Below are positions 43,489 through 51,003 of a stretch of DNA of 64,000 nucleotides, piece by piece. Each line of letters starts with the position of its first letter. Positions within the stretch are counted from its first letter, which is position 1. The translations under genes were made by a program, and so were the position numbers. The notes beneath the pieces were generated by a model. The model made no database searches. It saw only the letters and a program-made list of their open reading frames with translations, and was not told the origin of the DNA. Origin of the DNA: Methylopila sp. M107. GTDB lineage: Bacteria; Pseudomonadota; Alphaproteobacteria; Rhizobiales; Methylopilaceae. The DNA is taken from the NCBI RefSeq assembly GCF_000384475.1, contig NZ_ARWB01000001.1, positions 598,022 to 662,021 of the forward strand, in the 5' to 3' direction.

Positions 43489-44325
43489 TCAGATGCGCGC
43501 GAGCAGCTCGGTCTTCTTGGCCCGGAACTCTTCCTCGGTCAGCACGCCTGCTTCCCACAGCGTCGCGAGCTTCTGGATAAGTTCGATCGGGTCGGCGCCT
43601 TGCGCCTGCGGAGCGGCCGGCGCCGCCGGACGGGCGGCGGCCGCGGGCGGGGAATCGGCGCGCCAGACCGGAGGCGGCGCGGGCTCCGGCTCCGGATGCC
43701 GCTCCGGCGACCGAGACGTTTCGGGCGCGTGCGCAGACGGGGCGGCTTCCTCGCGCGCCGGGCCGGCGTCGGCCACGACCGCGAAATTCTCGATCCCGAC
43801 CGAGCCGCGATCGGTCGAAAAGCTCAGACTCGAGCCGCCGCCCTGCTGCTGCGAGGCGCCGCCGATGCGATGGTCGGCGGTATCGTAAAGCGTGACGCGG
43901 CCGTCGTTCTCGATCGCGAGCCGCCTCGCCGCCGGGAACACCGCGTAGCGCCGCCCGTTCTGCGCGCCGGTCGAGGACGGCTCGCCGAGCTCGTCCGGCC
44001 ACCAGCGGGTGAAGCCCGCGGTCGATTCTCCGGGGGCGGGGCGGCGGGCCTGGACGGTTCCGCTCGCCATGGCCTGGGCGAGGTCCTCGGCGAGGCCGGC
44101 GACGCGGCCCTTCAGCGCGTTGTTGAACATGTCGCCGATCATCAGCATGCCGCCGCGCGACCACTGGCCCATGCCGCCGAGGTCAGGATGATAGAACTGC
44201 GCCATCGAGCCCGCGCTCGCCGCGAGCGCATCGGCCATGGCGCGGCCGGCGTCCTCGCCAAAACCGTTGCGGCGGGAGATCTCGACGATCGCCTCGGAGG
44301 CCTCGTCGGTCCAGTGCGGGGGCAT
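43489..44325 (-). CDS. SHOCT-domain protein
   Basis: A 278-residue protein. The C-terminal 30 residues, DPIELIQKLATLWEAGVLTEEEFRAKK, form a SHOCT domain, a short C-terminal module found in many otherwise unrelated bacterial proteins. Residues 1-95 hold FYHPDLGGMGQWSRGGMLMI, a middle part is beta-like (RYAVFPAARRLAIENDGRVTLYD, shown in parts), and 190-245 is Pro/Ala-rich linker. No membrane segment. Function unknown. It is possibly co-transcribed with the secreted protein gene downstream. Confidence 0.8.
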   Translation of the reverse strand: MPPHWTDEASEAIVEISRRNGFGEDAGRAMADALAASAGSMAQFYHPDLGGMGQWSRGGMLMIGDMFNNALKGRVAGLAEDLAQAMASGTVQARRPAPGESTAGFTRWWPDELGEPSSTGAQNGRRYAVFPAARRLAIENDGRVTLYDTADHRIGGASQQQGGGSSLSFSTDRGSVGIENFAVVADAGPAREEAAPSAHAPETSRSPERHPEPEPAPPPVWRADSPPAAAARPAAPAAPQAQGADPIELIQKLATLWEAGVLTEEEFRAKKTELLARI

Positions 44326-44537
44326 GGCGGTCCTTTCAGGTGACGTCGTTCATTATAGTGAGGGCGACGTGAGGAGAGGGGATGAAAAGCGGCTCGGCGA
44401 TTGGAATTATGGAAGCGCTTTCTCAAAGCCGACCAAGTGGCGACGGCTGAATGCAGAAAAGCTACTGATCCCTTGGATGGCGTTGCGGAAGGCTTCCTCC
44501 GACGCTTCGCCAAACCCCGGCGCAGGCGTTTGAAGCT

Positions 44538-45092
44538 ATGGTCAAGTTCATTGCTGCCGACGTATCGATGGCTGAGTTTCACAAGCTCGGCTTCGACGGA
44601 ACCGGCGTCGTAAAGGCTTCGCGCGCCGACAGCCGGATGAAAAGCACGGCTTTTACATATCAAAGCGGCGCGAGCGATTATGACCGCATCGCAGGGTACA
44701 TAGCGGCCCACTTCGGCGATTTTTCCGATTGTCTGGCCTTCGCGTCGTCGAGGGCTTTGGGAGACTTCACCAACGGAATCGCCGTTCGGCCGGATTGGAT
44801 CGAGTATGCGGCGGGGCGCGCCCGGCACGGCGCCGCCGCGCCTTTGGACCTGGAGCCAGGTCATCGCTTCGGGGCGGGAGAAGGCGCGGAGCTTCGGCAG
44901 CTTATCCGATCGGCGCTATCGCTCGGTTGGGATATGCTTCTGAAGGCGGACACGACCAAGACGGTCGTCAGACTGTCGCACGACGACCGGATCGAGCTCT
45001 ATTATCTCAGTTCGCCGGCCGAGCTGAAGGCGAAGCTCGCCGAGACCTGCGAGCCGGCTCTGTGGTTCGATCCGCGACGGCATTTCTCCTGA
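44538..45092 (+). CDS. Orphan hypothetical protein of lower GC content
   Basis: A 184-residue soluble protein, no signal peptide or membrane segment: MVKFIAADVSMAEFHKLGFD, then DYDRIAGYIAAHFGDFSDCL, RFGAGEGAELRQLIRSALSLG and the C-terminal YYLSSPAELKAKLAETCEP. I do not recognise the family. Codon and base use look less GC-rich than the neighbours, and the preceding 200 bases (44326-44537) are also less GC-rich and gene-free, which points to recent acquisition or a fast-evolving locus. Its ribosome site is weak (GAAG). It stands alone and converges with uvrD. Confidence 0.6.
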   Translation: MVKFIAADVSMAEFHKLGFDGTGVVKASRADSRMKSTAFTYQSGASDYDRIAGYIAAHFGDFSDCLAFASSRALGDFTNGIAVRPDWIEYAAGRARHGAAAPLDLEPGHRFGAGEGAELRQLIRSALSLGWDMLLKADTTKTVVRLSHDDRIELYYLSSPAELKAKLAETCEPALWFDPRRHFS

Positions 45093-45101
45093 GGCCAGAG
45101 T

Positions 45102-47483
45102 TCACGCCGCCTTCACGAACGTGTCCAGCAGCCGCTTCTGGCCCGCCTTGTCGAAGGCGACGGTGAGCTTGTTGCCCTCGACCTCGACCACCGTGCCGTT
45201 GCCGAACTTCTGGTGGAACACGCGCGCGCCCTGCGCGAAGCCGGCGGACGCCGCCGTCGACGAGGCCACCAGTTCGCCTTCGATCGTCACCGGCCCGCCG
45301 CGCCGTGCGCCGGAATAGCCGGAACCTGGCCCCGGCGAGCCCTTGTCGAACCCGCGTTCCTGCGCGCGCTTCCAGCCGGGGGTGGCGTAGGTCGAGGAGA
45401 ACGGCTCGACCTTGTCGAACCGGCTCTGGCCGTACGCGCCGCCCATGCCGCTCGAAAACGAGGCCGGGACCTCGATCACGTCGACGTCGGCGTCCGGAAG
45501 GTCGTCGAGGAAGCGCGAGGGGATGGAGGACTGCCACATGCCGTGGATGCGGCGGTTCGAGGCGAACCAGACTTTTGCGCGCAGTTTTGCCCGCGTGATG
45601 CCGACATAAGCGAGCCGCCGCTCTTCCTCCAGCCCGGCTTTGCCGCTCTCGTCGAGCGAGCGCTGGTGGGGGAAGAGGCCCTCTTCCCAGCCGGGGAGGA
45701 ACACGGTGTCGTATTCGAGGCCCTTGGCCGCGTGCAGCGTCATGATGGTGACGGCGTCCTCGCCGCGCGCGCCGTCGACGTCCATGACGAGTGAGACGTG
45801 CTCAAGGAACCCGTGCAGGTTCTCGAACGGCTCCATCGAGCGGACGAGCTCCTTCAGGTTTTCGAGCCTCCCCTGCGCCTCCGCCGTGCGGTCCTTGGAC
45901 CACATGTCGGTGTAGCCGGACTCTTCAAGAATCTTCTCGGCGAGCTCGACATGGGGCAGGCGGTCGATGTCCACCGACCAGCGGTCGAAGGAGAGGACGA
46001 GGTCCTTCAGCGCGCCGCGCGCCTTCGCGCCGAACGCGCCCTCATTGCAGAGCCGGCGCGCGGCTTCCGGCATCGGGACCTCGTCGGCGCGCGATCGCTC
46101 GATGATCGTCTTGACGGTGACGTCTCCAATACCCCGCTTCGGCACGTTGACGATGCGCTCGAAGGCGAGCGAATCCGCAGGAGACGCGACGACGCGCAGG
46201 TAGGCCATCGCGTCGCGGATCTCGGCGCGTTCGTAGAAGCGCGGGCCGCCGACGACGCGGTAGTTGAGACCGAGCGTGATGAAGCGCTCTTCGAACTCGC
46301 GCATCTGGAACGAGGCGCGGACGAGGATCGCCATGTCGTCGAGCTTGTGGCCTCGTGTCTGCAGGGCCTCGATCTCGTCGCCGATGGCGCGGGCCTCTTC
46401 GCCGCTGTCCCAGGACCCCGCGACCGTCACCTTCTCGCCAAGCTCGGTCTGCGGCCGCAGCGTCTTGCCGAGCCGGCCCTCGTTTTTCGCGATGAGGTGC
46501 GAGGCGGCGTTCAGGATGTGGCCGGTCGAGCGGTAGTTGCGCTCGAGGCGCACGACCTTGGCGTCCGGAAAATCCTTGTCGAAGCGCAGGATGTTTTCCA
46601 CCTCCGCCCCGCGCCAGCCATAGATCGACTGGTCGTCGTCGCCGACGCAGGCGAGGTTCTTGGAGCCCTGCGCCAGCAGGCGCAGCCACAGATACTGCGC
46701 GACGTTGGTGTCCTGATACTCGTCGACCAGCATGTAGCGGAAGCGGCGGTGATACTGCGCCAGCACGTCCGGCTGCTCGCGGAAGATTCTTATGGGCTCC
46801 AGCAGCAGGTCGCCGAAGTCGGTCGCGTTCAGCTGCTTCAGCCGCGCCTGGTAGATCGCGTAGAGTTCCGCGCCGCGGCCGGCGGCGTATCCTTGAGCCT
46901 CGCCGGCCGGCACGTCTTTTGGGCTGAGCGCGCGGTTCTTCCAGCCGTCGATCGCGAAGGCGAGCTGGCGCGCTGGCCAGCGCTTGTCGTCGATGTTTTC
47001 GGCCGTGAGGATCTGCTTGATCAGGCGGATCTGGTCGTCGGTGTCGAGGATGGTGAAGCTGGGTTTGAGCCCCGCCAGCTCCGCGTGCCGGCGCAGCATG
47101 CGGGCGCCGATCGAGTGGAAGGTGCCGAGCCACTCCATGCCCTCCGCCGCATGGCCGAGCAGCTTGCCGACGCGCTCGCGCATCTCGCGCGCGGCCTTGT
47201 TGGTGAAGGTGACGGACAGGATCTCGAACGGCCGCGCCTTCCCCAGCGCAAGGATGTGCGCGATACGGGTGGTGAGCACACGCGTCTTGCCGGTGCCGGC
47301 GCCGGCGAGCACCAGCAGCGGCCCGTCCAGCGTCTCGACCGCCTCGCGCTGTTCCGGGTTCAGCCCTGCGAGGTAGTCGGGGGCCGCGGCCCGCATGCCC
47401 GCCATCGCGCGCGCGGCGATCCCGCCGGCGCGAGGGGCCTCGGGAACGTCGGCGGGATCGGCGCGCTGGAAATTCTGGGACAA
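45102..47483 (-). CDS. uvrD: ATP-dependent DNA helicase, UvrD/PcrA type
   Basis: Superfamily 1A 3'-5' helicase for repair and replication restart. Walker A LAGAGTGKTRVLTTR near residue 60, motif Ia SVTFTNKAAREMRER, DEYQDTNVAQYLWL (Walker B), GDDDQSIYGWRGAE, and MTLHAAKGLEYDTVFLPGWEEG and YVGITRAKL at the C-terminal half. The TTG at 47483 gives 793 residues, matching the family; the ATG at 47405 is the alternative, and longer frames are upstream noise. The C-terminal extension is Gly/Ser-rich, ending in GARVFHQKFGNGTVVEVEG, a Tudor-like tail seen in PcrA. uvrD versus pcrA naming is not separable here. Confidence 0.93.
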   Translation of the reverse strand: MSQNFQRADPADVPEAPRAGGIAARAMAGMRAAAPDYLAGLNPEQREAVETLDGPLLVLAGAGTGKTRVLTTRIAHILALGKARPFEILSVTFTNKAAREMRERVGKLLGHAAEGMEWLGTFHSIGARMLRRHAELAGLKPSFTILDTDDQIRLIKQILTAENIDDKRWPARQLAFAIDGWKNRALSPKDVPAGEAQGYAAGRGAELYAIYQARLKQLNATDFGDLLLEPIRIFREQPDVLAQYHRRFRYMLVDEYQDTNVAQYLWLRLLAQGSKNLACVGDDDQSIYGWRGAEVENILRFDKDFPDAKVVRLERNYRSTGHILNAASHLIAKNEGRLGKTLRPQTELGEKVTVAGSWDSGEEARAIGDEIEALQTRGHKLDDMAILVRASFQMREFEERFITLGLNYRVVGGPRFYERAEIRDAMAYLRVVASPADSLAFERIVNVPKRGIGDVTVKTIIERSRADEVPMPEAARRLCNEGAFGAKARGALKDLVLSFDRWSVDIDRLPHVELAEKILEESGYTDMWSKDRTAEAQGRLENLKELVRSMEPFENLHGFLEHVSLVMDVDGARGEDAVTIMTLHAAKGLEYDTVFLPGWEEGLFPHQRSLDESGKAGLEEERRLAYVGITRAKLRAKVWFASNRRIHGMWQSSIPSRFLDDLPDADVDVIEVPASFSSGMGGAYGQSRFDKVEPFSSTYATPGWKRAQERGFDKGSPGPGSGYSGARRGGPVTIEGELVASSTAASAGFAQGARVFHQKFGNGTVVEVEGNKLTVAFDKAGQKRLLDTFVKAA

Positions 47484-47608
47484 CGTCTCGGATGCTCCGC
47501 AGGAAAGCGTCCCGCGGCTGCGCCACGAGTCGCGTCTGAGGATGCAAAATGGCGCCCCGTAGGCTCGATTGCGAGCAAAAGCCGCCCCGCGGCCTGCCGG
47601 AACGCGGC

Positions 47609-48172
47609 TCAGTACACGTATTTGTCGGGCGCGACGCCGGCGTTCCACGGATAGCGGCGGTTGAAGGCCGGCAGCGTCGCGTAGCTCTTGCTGAGCGTGA
47701 AGCCGGCGCCCGCGAAAGCGCCGAACAACGGCGTGTACTTGTACGACGCCGAAACGACGATCACCGTCTCGCCCAGCACATAGCTGTCGGCGCTGACGAC
47801 GTTCGACCACGCGATGCCGGGGTTGGAGCCGAACAGCACATGGGCGGGAAAATTCAGCGTCATCCCGGCGCTGGTCTTGGTCAGGCTGTACACCACGCAG
47901 TTCAGCCCGCTGGTCGAGCCGAACGGCATCAGCGCGGCCGTGATCGGCGGCGCGAAGGACCGCACCTTGCTGTCATATTCCGGGTAGCGCGCGAGGTGGC
48001 GGGTGAGGCCCGTCACCGCCGCCTCGAACTGCCGGCTCACCATCCAGATCCGGGCGAACTCGACGCCGGCGAAGATCATCGCGCAGAGCAGCGGCGCGAG
48101 CAGCCCGAACTCGATCGCCGCGACGCCGCGGTCGTCGCTCAGCCTCAGGCGGCGGAGGAGGGCGCGCTTCAT
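47609..48172 (-). CDS. TadE-like pseudopilin/assembly protein
   Basis: A 187-residue protein beginning with a basic segment then GVAAIEFGLLAPLLCAMIFAG, the TadE/TadG N-terminal signature with conserved Glu in the hydrophobic helix (residues about 16-36). The C-terminal part (SLTKTSAGMTLNFPAHVLFG, YKYTPLFGAFAGAGFTLSKS) is like minor pseudopilins of the Tad adherence system. Its ATG overlaps the upstream gene's stop (ATGA). It is the last of three such genes. No other tad genes (ATPase, prepilin peptidase, flp) are in the window. Confidence 0.85.
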   Translation of the reverse strand: MKRALLRRLRLSDDRGVAAIEFGLLAPLLCAMIFAGVEFARIWMVSRQFEAAVTGLTRHLARYPEYDSKVRSFAPPITAALMPFGSTSGLNCVVYSLTKTSAGMTLNFPAHVLFGSNPGIAWSNVVSADSYVLGETVIVVSASYKYTPLFGAFAGAGFTLSKSYATLPAFNRRYPWNAGVAPDKYVY

Positions 48173-48690
48173 TGCTCGATCGGCCTCTCGTCGGGCGTCA
48201 CGAATGTCCGCACCGCGACCTGCGCGCGCTTTCCGACTGACGGCAGGATGAGGTTCGAGGTCGGCATCTGGAACGGCCACTCCATCGCGACGGCGAGCAC
48301 ATAGGTGCGCGCCGTCAGCGACGGGGTGGCGTTCTCGATCATCTTCGGGATCACGATCGGCGAGGCGACCGGGTCGTCGGCGATGTAGAGCGCGATCTTG
48401 AGCTTGTCGGCCGTGCAGACGATCGCGGCGGGCTTGGCGAAGCCGCAGATCGCCTCGCGCAGGCCGGCCGCCGTGATTGCGTCGCGGTTCATCCGCTGGT
48501 CGCGCATGTAGCGCGCGCCGCGGTCCATGCTCTCGAACAGCACGCTGCGGTACCATGCCGACAGCGTCGCCTCGAAGCCGCCGAAGATGAACAGCAGGAA
48601 CACCGGGCAGATCAGCGCGAACTCGATCGCGCTGACCGCGCTGACGTCCTTCCGGAACCTCGCGATTGCGTTCCGACTGATCCTAATCAT
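48169..48690 (-). CDS. TadE-like pseudopilin/assembly protein
   Basis: A 173-residue protein with the same N-terminal signature: AVSAIEFALICPVFLLFIFGG (Glu in the membrane helix), then a periplasmic region with Cys in REAICGFAKPAAIVCTADK. The stop and the downstream ATG overlap by 4 bases, and its own start overlaps the upstream TadG-like gene by 8 bases, so all three are cotranslated. Role in pilus or surface assembly is inferred from the family. Confidence 0.85.
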   Translation of the reverse strand: MIRISRNAIARFRKDVSAVSAIEFALICPVFLLFIFGGFEATLSAWYRSVLFESMDRGARYMRDQRMNRDAITAAGLREAICGFAKPAAIVCTADKLKIALYIADDPVASPIVIPKMIENATPSLTARTYVLAVAMEWPFQMPTSNLILPSVGKRAQVAVRTFVTPDERPIEQ

Positions 48691-49696
48691 TGTAGGTCGA
48701 ATTCGGTCGCTTGACGTATTTCAGCTGCAGATCGTTGAAATTGCCGCCGTAGGAATCGTCAATGCCTTCGGCCTTCACGATCAGCTTGTAGATTCTGTAT
48801 TCGTCGACGTCGATCTGGAAACTCTTCTTGAGCCAGCCGCTGCTCTTCGGTTCCGCCACCGTGAGCTTCAGGAGGGGAAGGGATATCGGCAGCTTGCCTT
48901 CAAGATAGACCGATATCCGGTTGGTGAGGACGTTGTCCTGACGGCCGTAGTACCAGAACGAGAACTCGTAAGTGCCTTTGTGCAGCTCGACGAGCTTCCA
49001 CATCGAGCTGTTGCCGCTCGTGTGGCTGCCATTGTCGCTGTCGAGTTCGACCACGTAAGGATTGGTGCTGCCGGCCGGCAGGTTGCCGAAGGTGGCGGGC
49101 TTGCTCCAATCCTGGATCTCGACGCCGTATCCGTCGCCTCCGTCCCAGCCGAAATCCTTTGCGTCGTAGATTCCCCAGGTGCCGTTCTTCATCGGCAGCG
49201 TGGTGCCGTCGGGCCGGGTGAAGCTCGAGGACAGGATGATGTCGGCGAGCGCCGGATAGGGCGGAACGCCCTTGCAGGTGTCGCTTGCGGAAATCGTCTT
49301 CGCGCCGAAGCCCGCGACAATCGCCGGGACGGTGGAGGTCGCCGTGACGGTCGTGGTGAGGAAGCCCGCGGTGATCGTGCGCGAGGCGATCGCGATCTTC
49401 CTGTCCGCCGCAAGGCTGTCGAACGCCTTGACCGCATAGGCCTGCCGGTCGGCGTCCTCGTAGATTTGCATGCGCGTCGGCCGGATGGCCCGCGCGCAGG
49501 CGGTCTGCACGAGATTTTTGAGCTCTTCCCGCTTGGAGATCACCGACATGATCTGGGACGTGCCGTACATCAGCATGATGATCATGCCGCAGACCAGGAC
49601 GGCGATGACGGCGAAGGAGCCGCGCTCGTCGCGTCGCAGAACGCGTAGCCCATCGACGGCTTTCCGCAGAAAGTCCCGCATCGTGACGCGCGTCAT
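48683..49696 (-). CDS. TadG-like protein with an unusual C-terminal beta-rich domain
   Basis: From ATG 49696 (with GAGGTGG about 8 bases upstream) a protein of 337 residues. The N-terminus ERGSFAVIAVLVCGMIIMLMY is a Tad-type membrane helix, but the usual conserved glutamate is replaced by a serine-phenylalanine pair, and TadG proteins normally follow this with a von Willebrand A domain. Here the C-terminal half is instead a predicted jelly-roll-like module: WGIYDAKDFGWDGG, YVVELDSDNGS, KGTYEFSFWYYGRQDNV and VKAEGIDDSYGGNFNDL, resembling carbohydrate-binding folds. It is first of three Tad-like genes. Start ATG 49681 is an alternative. Confidence 0.75.
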   Translation of the reverse strand: MTRVTMRDFLRKAVDGLRVLRRDERGSFAVIAVLVCGMIIMLMYGTSQIMSVISKREELKNLVQTACARAIRPTRMQIYEDADRQAYAVKAFDSLAADRKIAIASRTITAGFLTTTVTATSTVPAIVAGFGAKTISASDTCKGVPPYPALADIILSSSFTRPDGTTLPMKNGTWGIYDAKDFGWDGGDGYGVEIQDWSKPATFGNLPAGSTNPYVVELDSDNGSHTSGNSSMWKLVELHKGTYEFSFWYYGRQDNVLTNRISVYLEGKLPISLPLLKLTVAEPKSSGWLKKSFQIDVDEYRIYKLIVKAEGIDDSYGGNFNDLQLKYVKRPNSTYND

Positions 49697-49918
49697 AATT
49701 TTTTCCACCTCGTGGCCGAAGTGGATCACGTCTCCCTTGAGCCTCTCTTAATGCAGTTGTCGTTCGCTAACGTTCGGGCGTTCTCTGGCTTCGATCACGC
49801 TGTCCAATGATGTGTTCGGCGACTGTCGAGGGTCCTGAAAATCGAGTGATCGTTATCGCGGTCGCCTGCGTCGTCCGCTGATGGAGATCGACCATTTTCG
49901 ACAGAAGTCGTTTTGGCG

Positions 49919-49944
49919 GGAACCGACTTCGCGGCTGGGACGTT
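49919..49944 (+). promoter_or_regulatory. EcfG/RpoE2-type general stress promoter
   Basis: GGAAC (49919-49923) and CGTT (49941-49944) are separated by 17 bases, the spacing and sequence of the alphaproteobacterial general stress sigma factor consensus. It lies 32 bases before a start codon behind AGGAGG, so the short leader is consistent. Predicted by motif only. Confidence 0.65.
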
Positions 49945-49976
49945 CTTGGCCCGGGCGGATACAGGAGGAACTCATC

Positions 49977-50372
49977 ATGCGCACTGGCATGATTGCATTG
50001 GTTTGCGCCCTTGGCGTTGCGATCCCCATGTCCGCGTCGGCGGACGAAAAGGCGGCGGGCGGGGCCGTAGCGGGCGCGGCGACGGGCGCCGCGACGGGCG
50101 CGATCGTGGGCGGTCCGGTCGGCGCAGCGGTCGGCGCGGGCGTCGGCGGCGTGGTGGGCGCGGCGGCGTCCCCGTCGAAGAAGGATCGCGAATACGTCGT
50201 TCACGACACCCGCGCATCCGTCGACTATGACGGCGAGGTCGTGGTCGGAAAGCCGCTTCCCGAGCGGGTCGAAGTCTACAGCGTGCCGGACAGCGATTAC
50301 AGCTACACGGTCGTCAACAAGAAGCGCTACATCGTGAACCGCGACCGCGAGGTCGTCGAAGTCGTCGAGTGA
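49977..50372 (+). CDS. DUF1236-like glycine-zipper protein
   Basis: A 131-residue exported protein with signal peptide MRTGMIALVCALGVAIPMSA at residues 1-20. A glycine-zipper run (GGAVAGAATGAATGAIVGG and VGAAVGAGVGGVVGAAAS) follows, likely inserting into or associating with membrane, and the C-terminal half (DYDGEVVVGKPLPERVEVY, then YTVVNKKRYIVNRDREVVEV) is the DUF1236 type module. A perfect AGGAGGA ribosome site lies before ATG 49977, and an EcfG-type promoter lies just upstream, so stress induction is expected. A strong terminator follows it. Confidence 0.85.
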   Translation: MRTGMIALVCALGVAIPMSASADEKAAGGAVAGAATGAATGAIVGGPVGAAVGAGVGGVVGAAASPSKKDREYVVHDTRASVDYDGEVVVGKPLPERVEVYSVPDSDYSYTVVNKKRYIVNRDREVVEVVE

Positions 50373-50396
50373 AGCTCGACGCCTGAACTGAGATCA

Positions 50397-50430
50397 CGCC
50401 CCGCGCCCAAAGCGCGGGGCGTTCGTTTTG
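50397..50430 (+). terminator. Rho-independent terminator
   Basis: CGCCCCGCGC (50397-50406) and GCGCGGGGCG (50412-50421) are perfect 10-bp complements with a 5-base loop, followed by TTCGTTTTG. It lies 25 bases after the glycine-zipper gene stop and before the convergent thioesterase gene. Confidence 0.8.
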
Positions 50431-50448
50431 AAGGGTCCTCGAAGTCCG

Positions 50449-50928
50449 TCAGGCCTTCGACATGCCGACGCGCCGGCCGAGCCAGTCGAGCGCCGCCGCC
50501 TCTTCGGCGCATTGCGCCGCCGCCTCCGACAGCCGCGCCGCGACGTCCGCCGGGAACGGCGTCACCTTGCGGCTCGCGAGTTCGACGGAGAGCGATACGC
50601 CCTCCACGGTGGTCGCCACCTCGCCCTCCGCGCCGCGCACCAGTTCGATCGCCCAGAGCGCGCGCTTGGCGTCGGTCGAAACCCAGATCACCCGGCCGCG
50701 GATCTCGTCCCCGAGATTGATCTCGCGGAGATACCGGACGTGCATTTCGGCCGCAAACGTTGTGAGGCCGCGTTCGCCAAGGTAGTCGGCGCCCTTGATC
50801 TGCGCGAAGGCGAGGTCGAGCGCCCGGTCGGCGAGCACCAGATGATACGCCATGTTGACGTGGCCGTTGTGGTCGAGGAAGCGCTCTTCGATTTCGAGCG
50901 GCGGCGACAGGTAGGCGGCGTCCGACAA
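50449..50928 (-). CDS. Acyl-CoA thioesterase-like hotdog protein
   Basis: A 159-residue protein of the 4HBT-type hotdog fold: EERFLDHNGHVNMAYHLVLAD carries the D-x-N-G-H-V-N motif (Asp near residue 19, His nearby) and a later MHVRYLREINLGDEIRGRVI strand. These enzymes hydrolyse acyl-CoA thioesters; the chain-length preference is unknown. It has no signal peptide. It converges with the DUF1236-like gene and diverges from dld. Confidence 0.85.
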   Translation of the reverse strand: MSDAAYLSPPLEIEERFLDHNGHVNMAYHLVLADRALDLAFAQIKGADYLGERGLTTFAAEMHVRYLREINLGDEIRGRVIWVSTDAKRALWAIELVRGAEGEVATTVEGVSLSVELASRKVTPFPADVAARLSEAAAQCAEEAAALDWLGRRVGMSKA

Positions 50929-51003
50929 GCTGATACTCTCCCGCTCTCCTCAGGTCGTCGGCGTGGTCTCGTCGCGCCGCCGCGAGGTCCTTGGCGTTTA
51001 ATC

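Noticed and set aside
45798-47654. A 618-residue ORF antisense to uvrD
   Set aside because: It is a shadow frame of the helicase gene, which carries all SF1 motifs.
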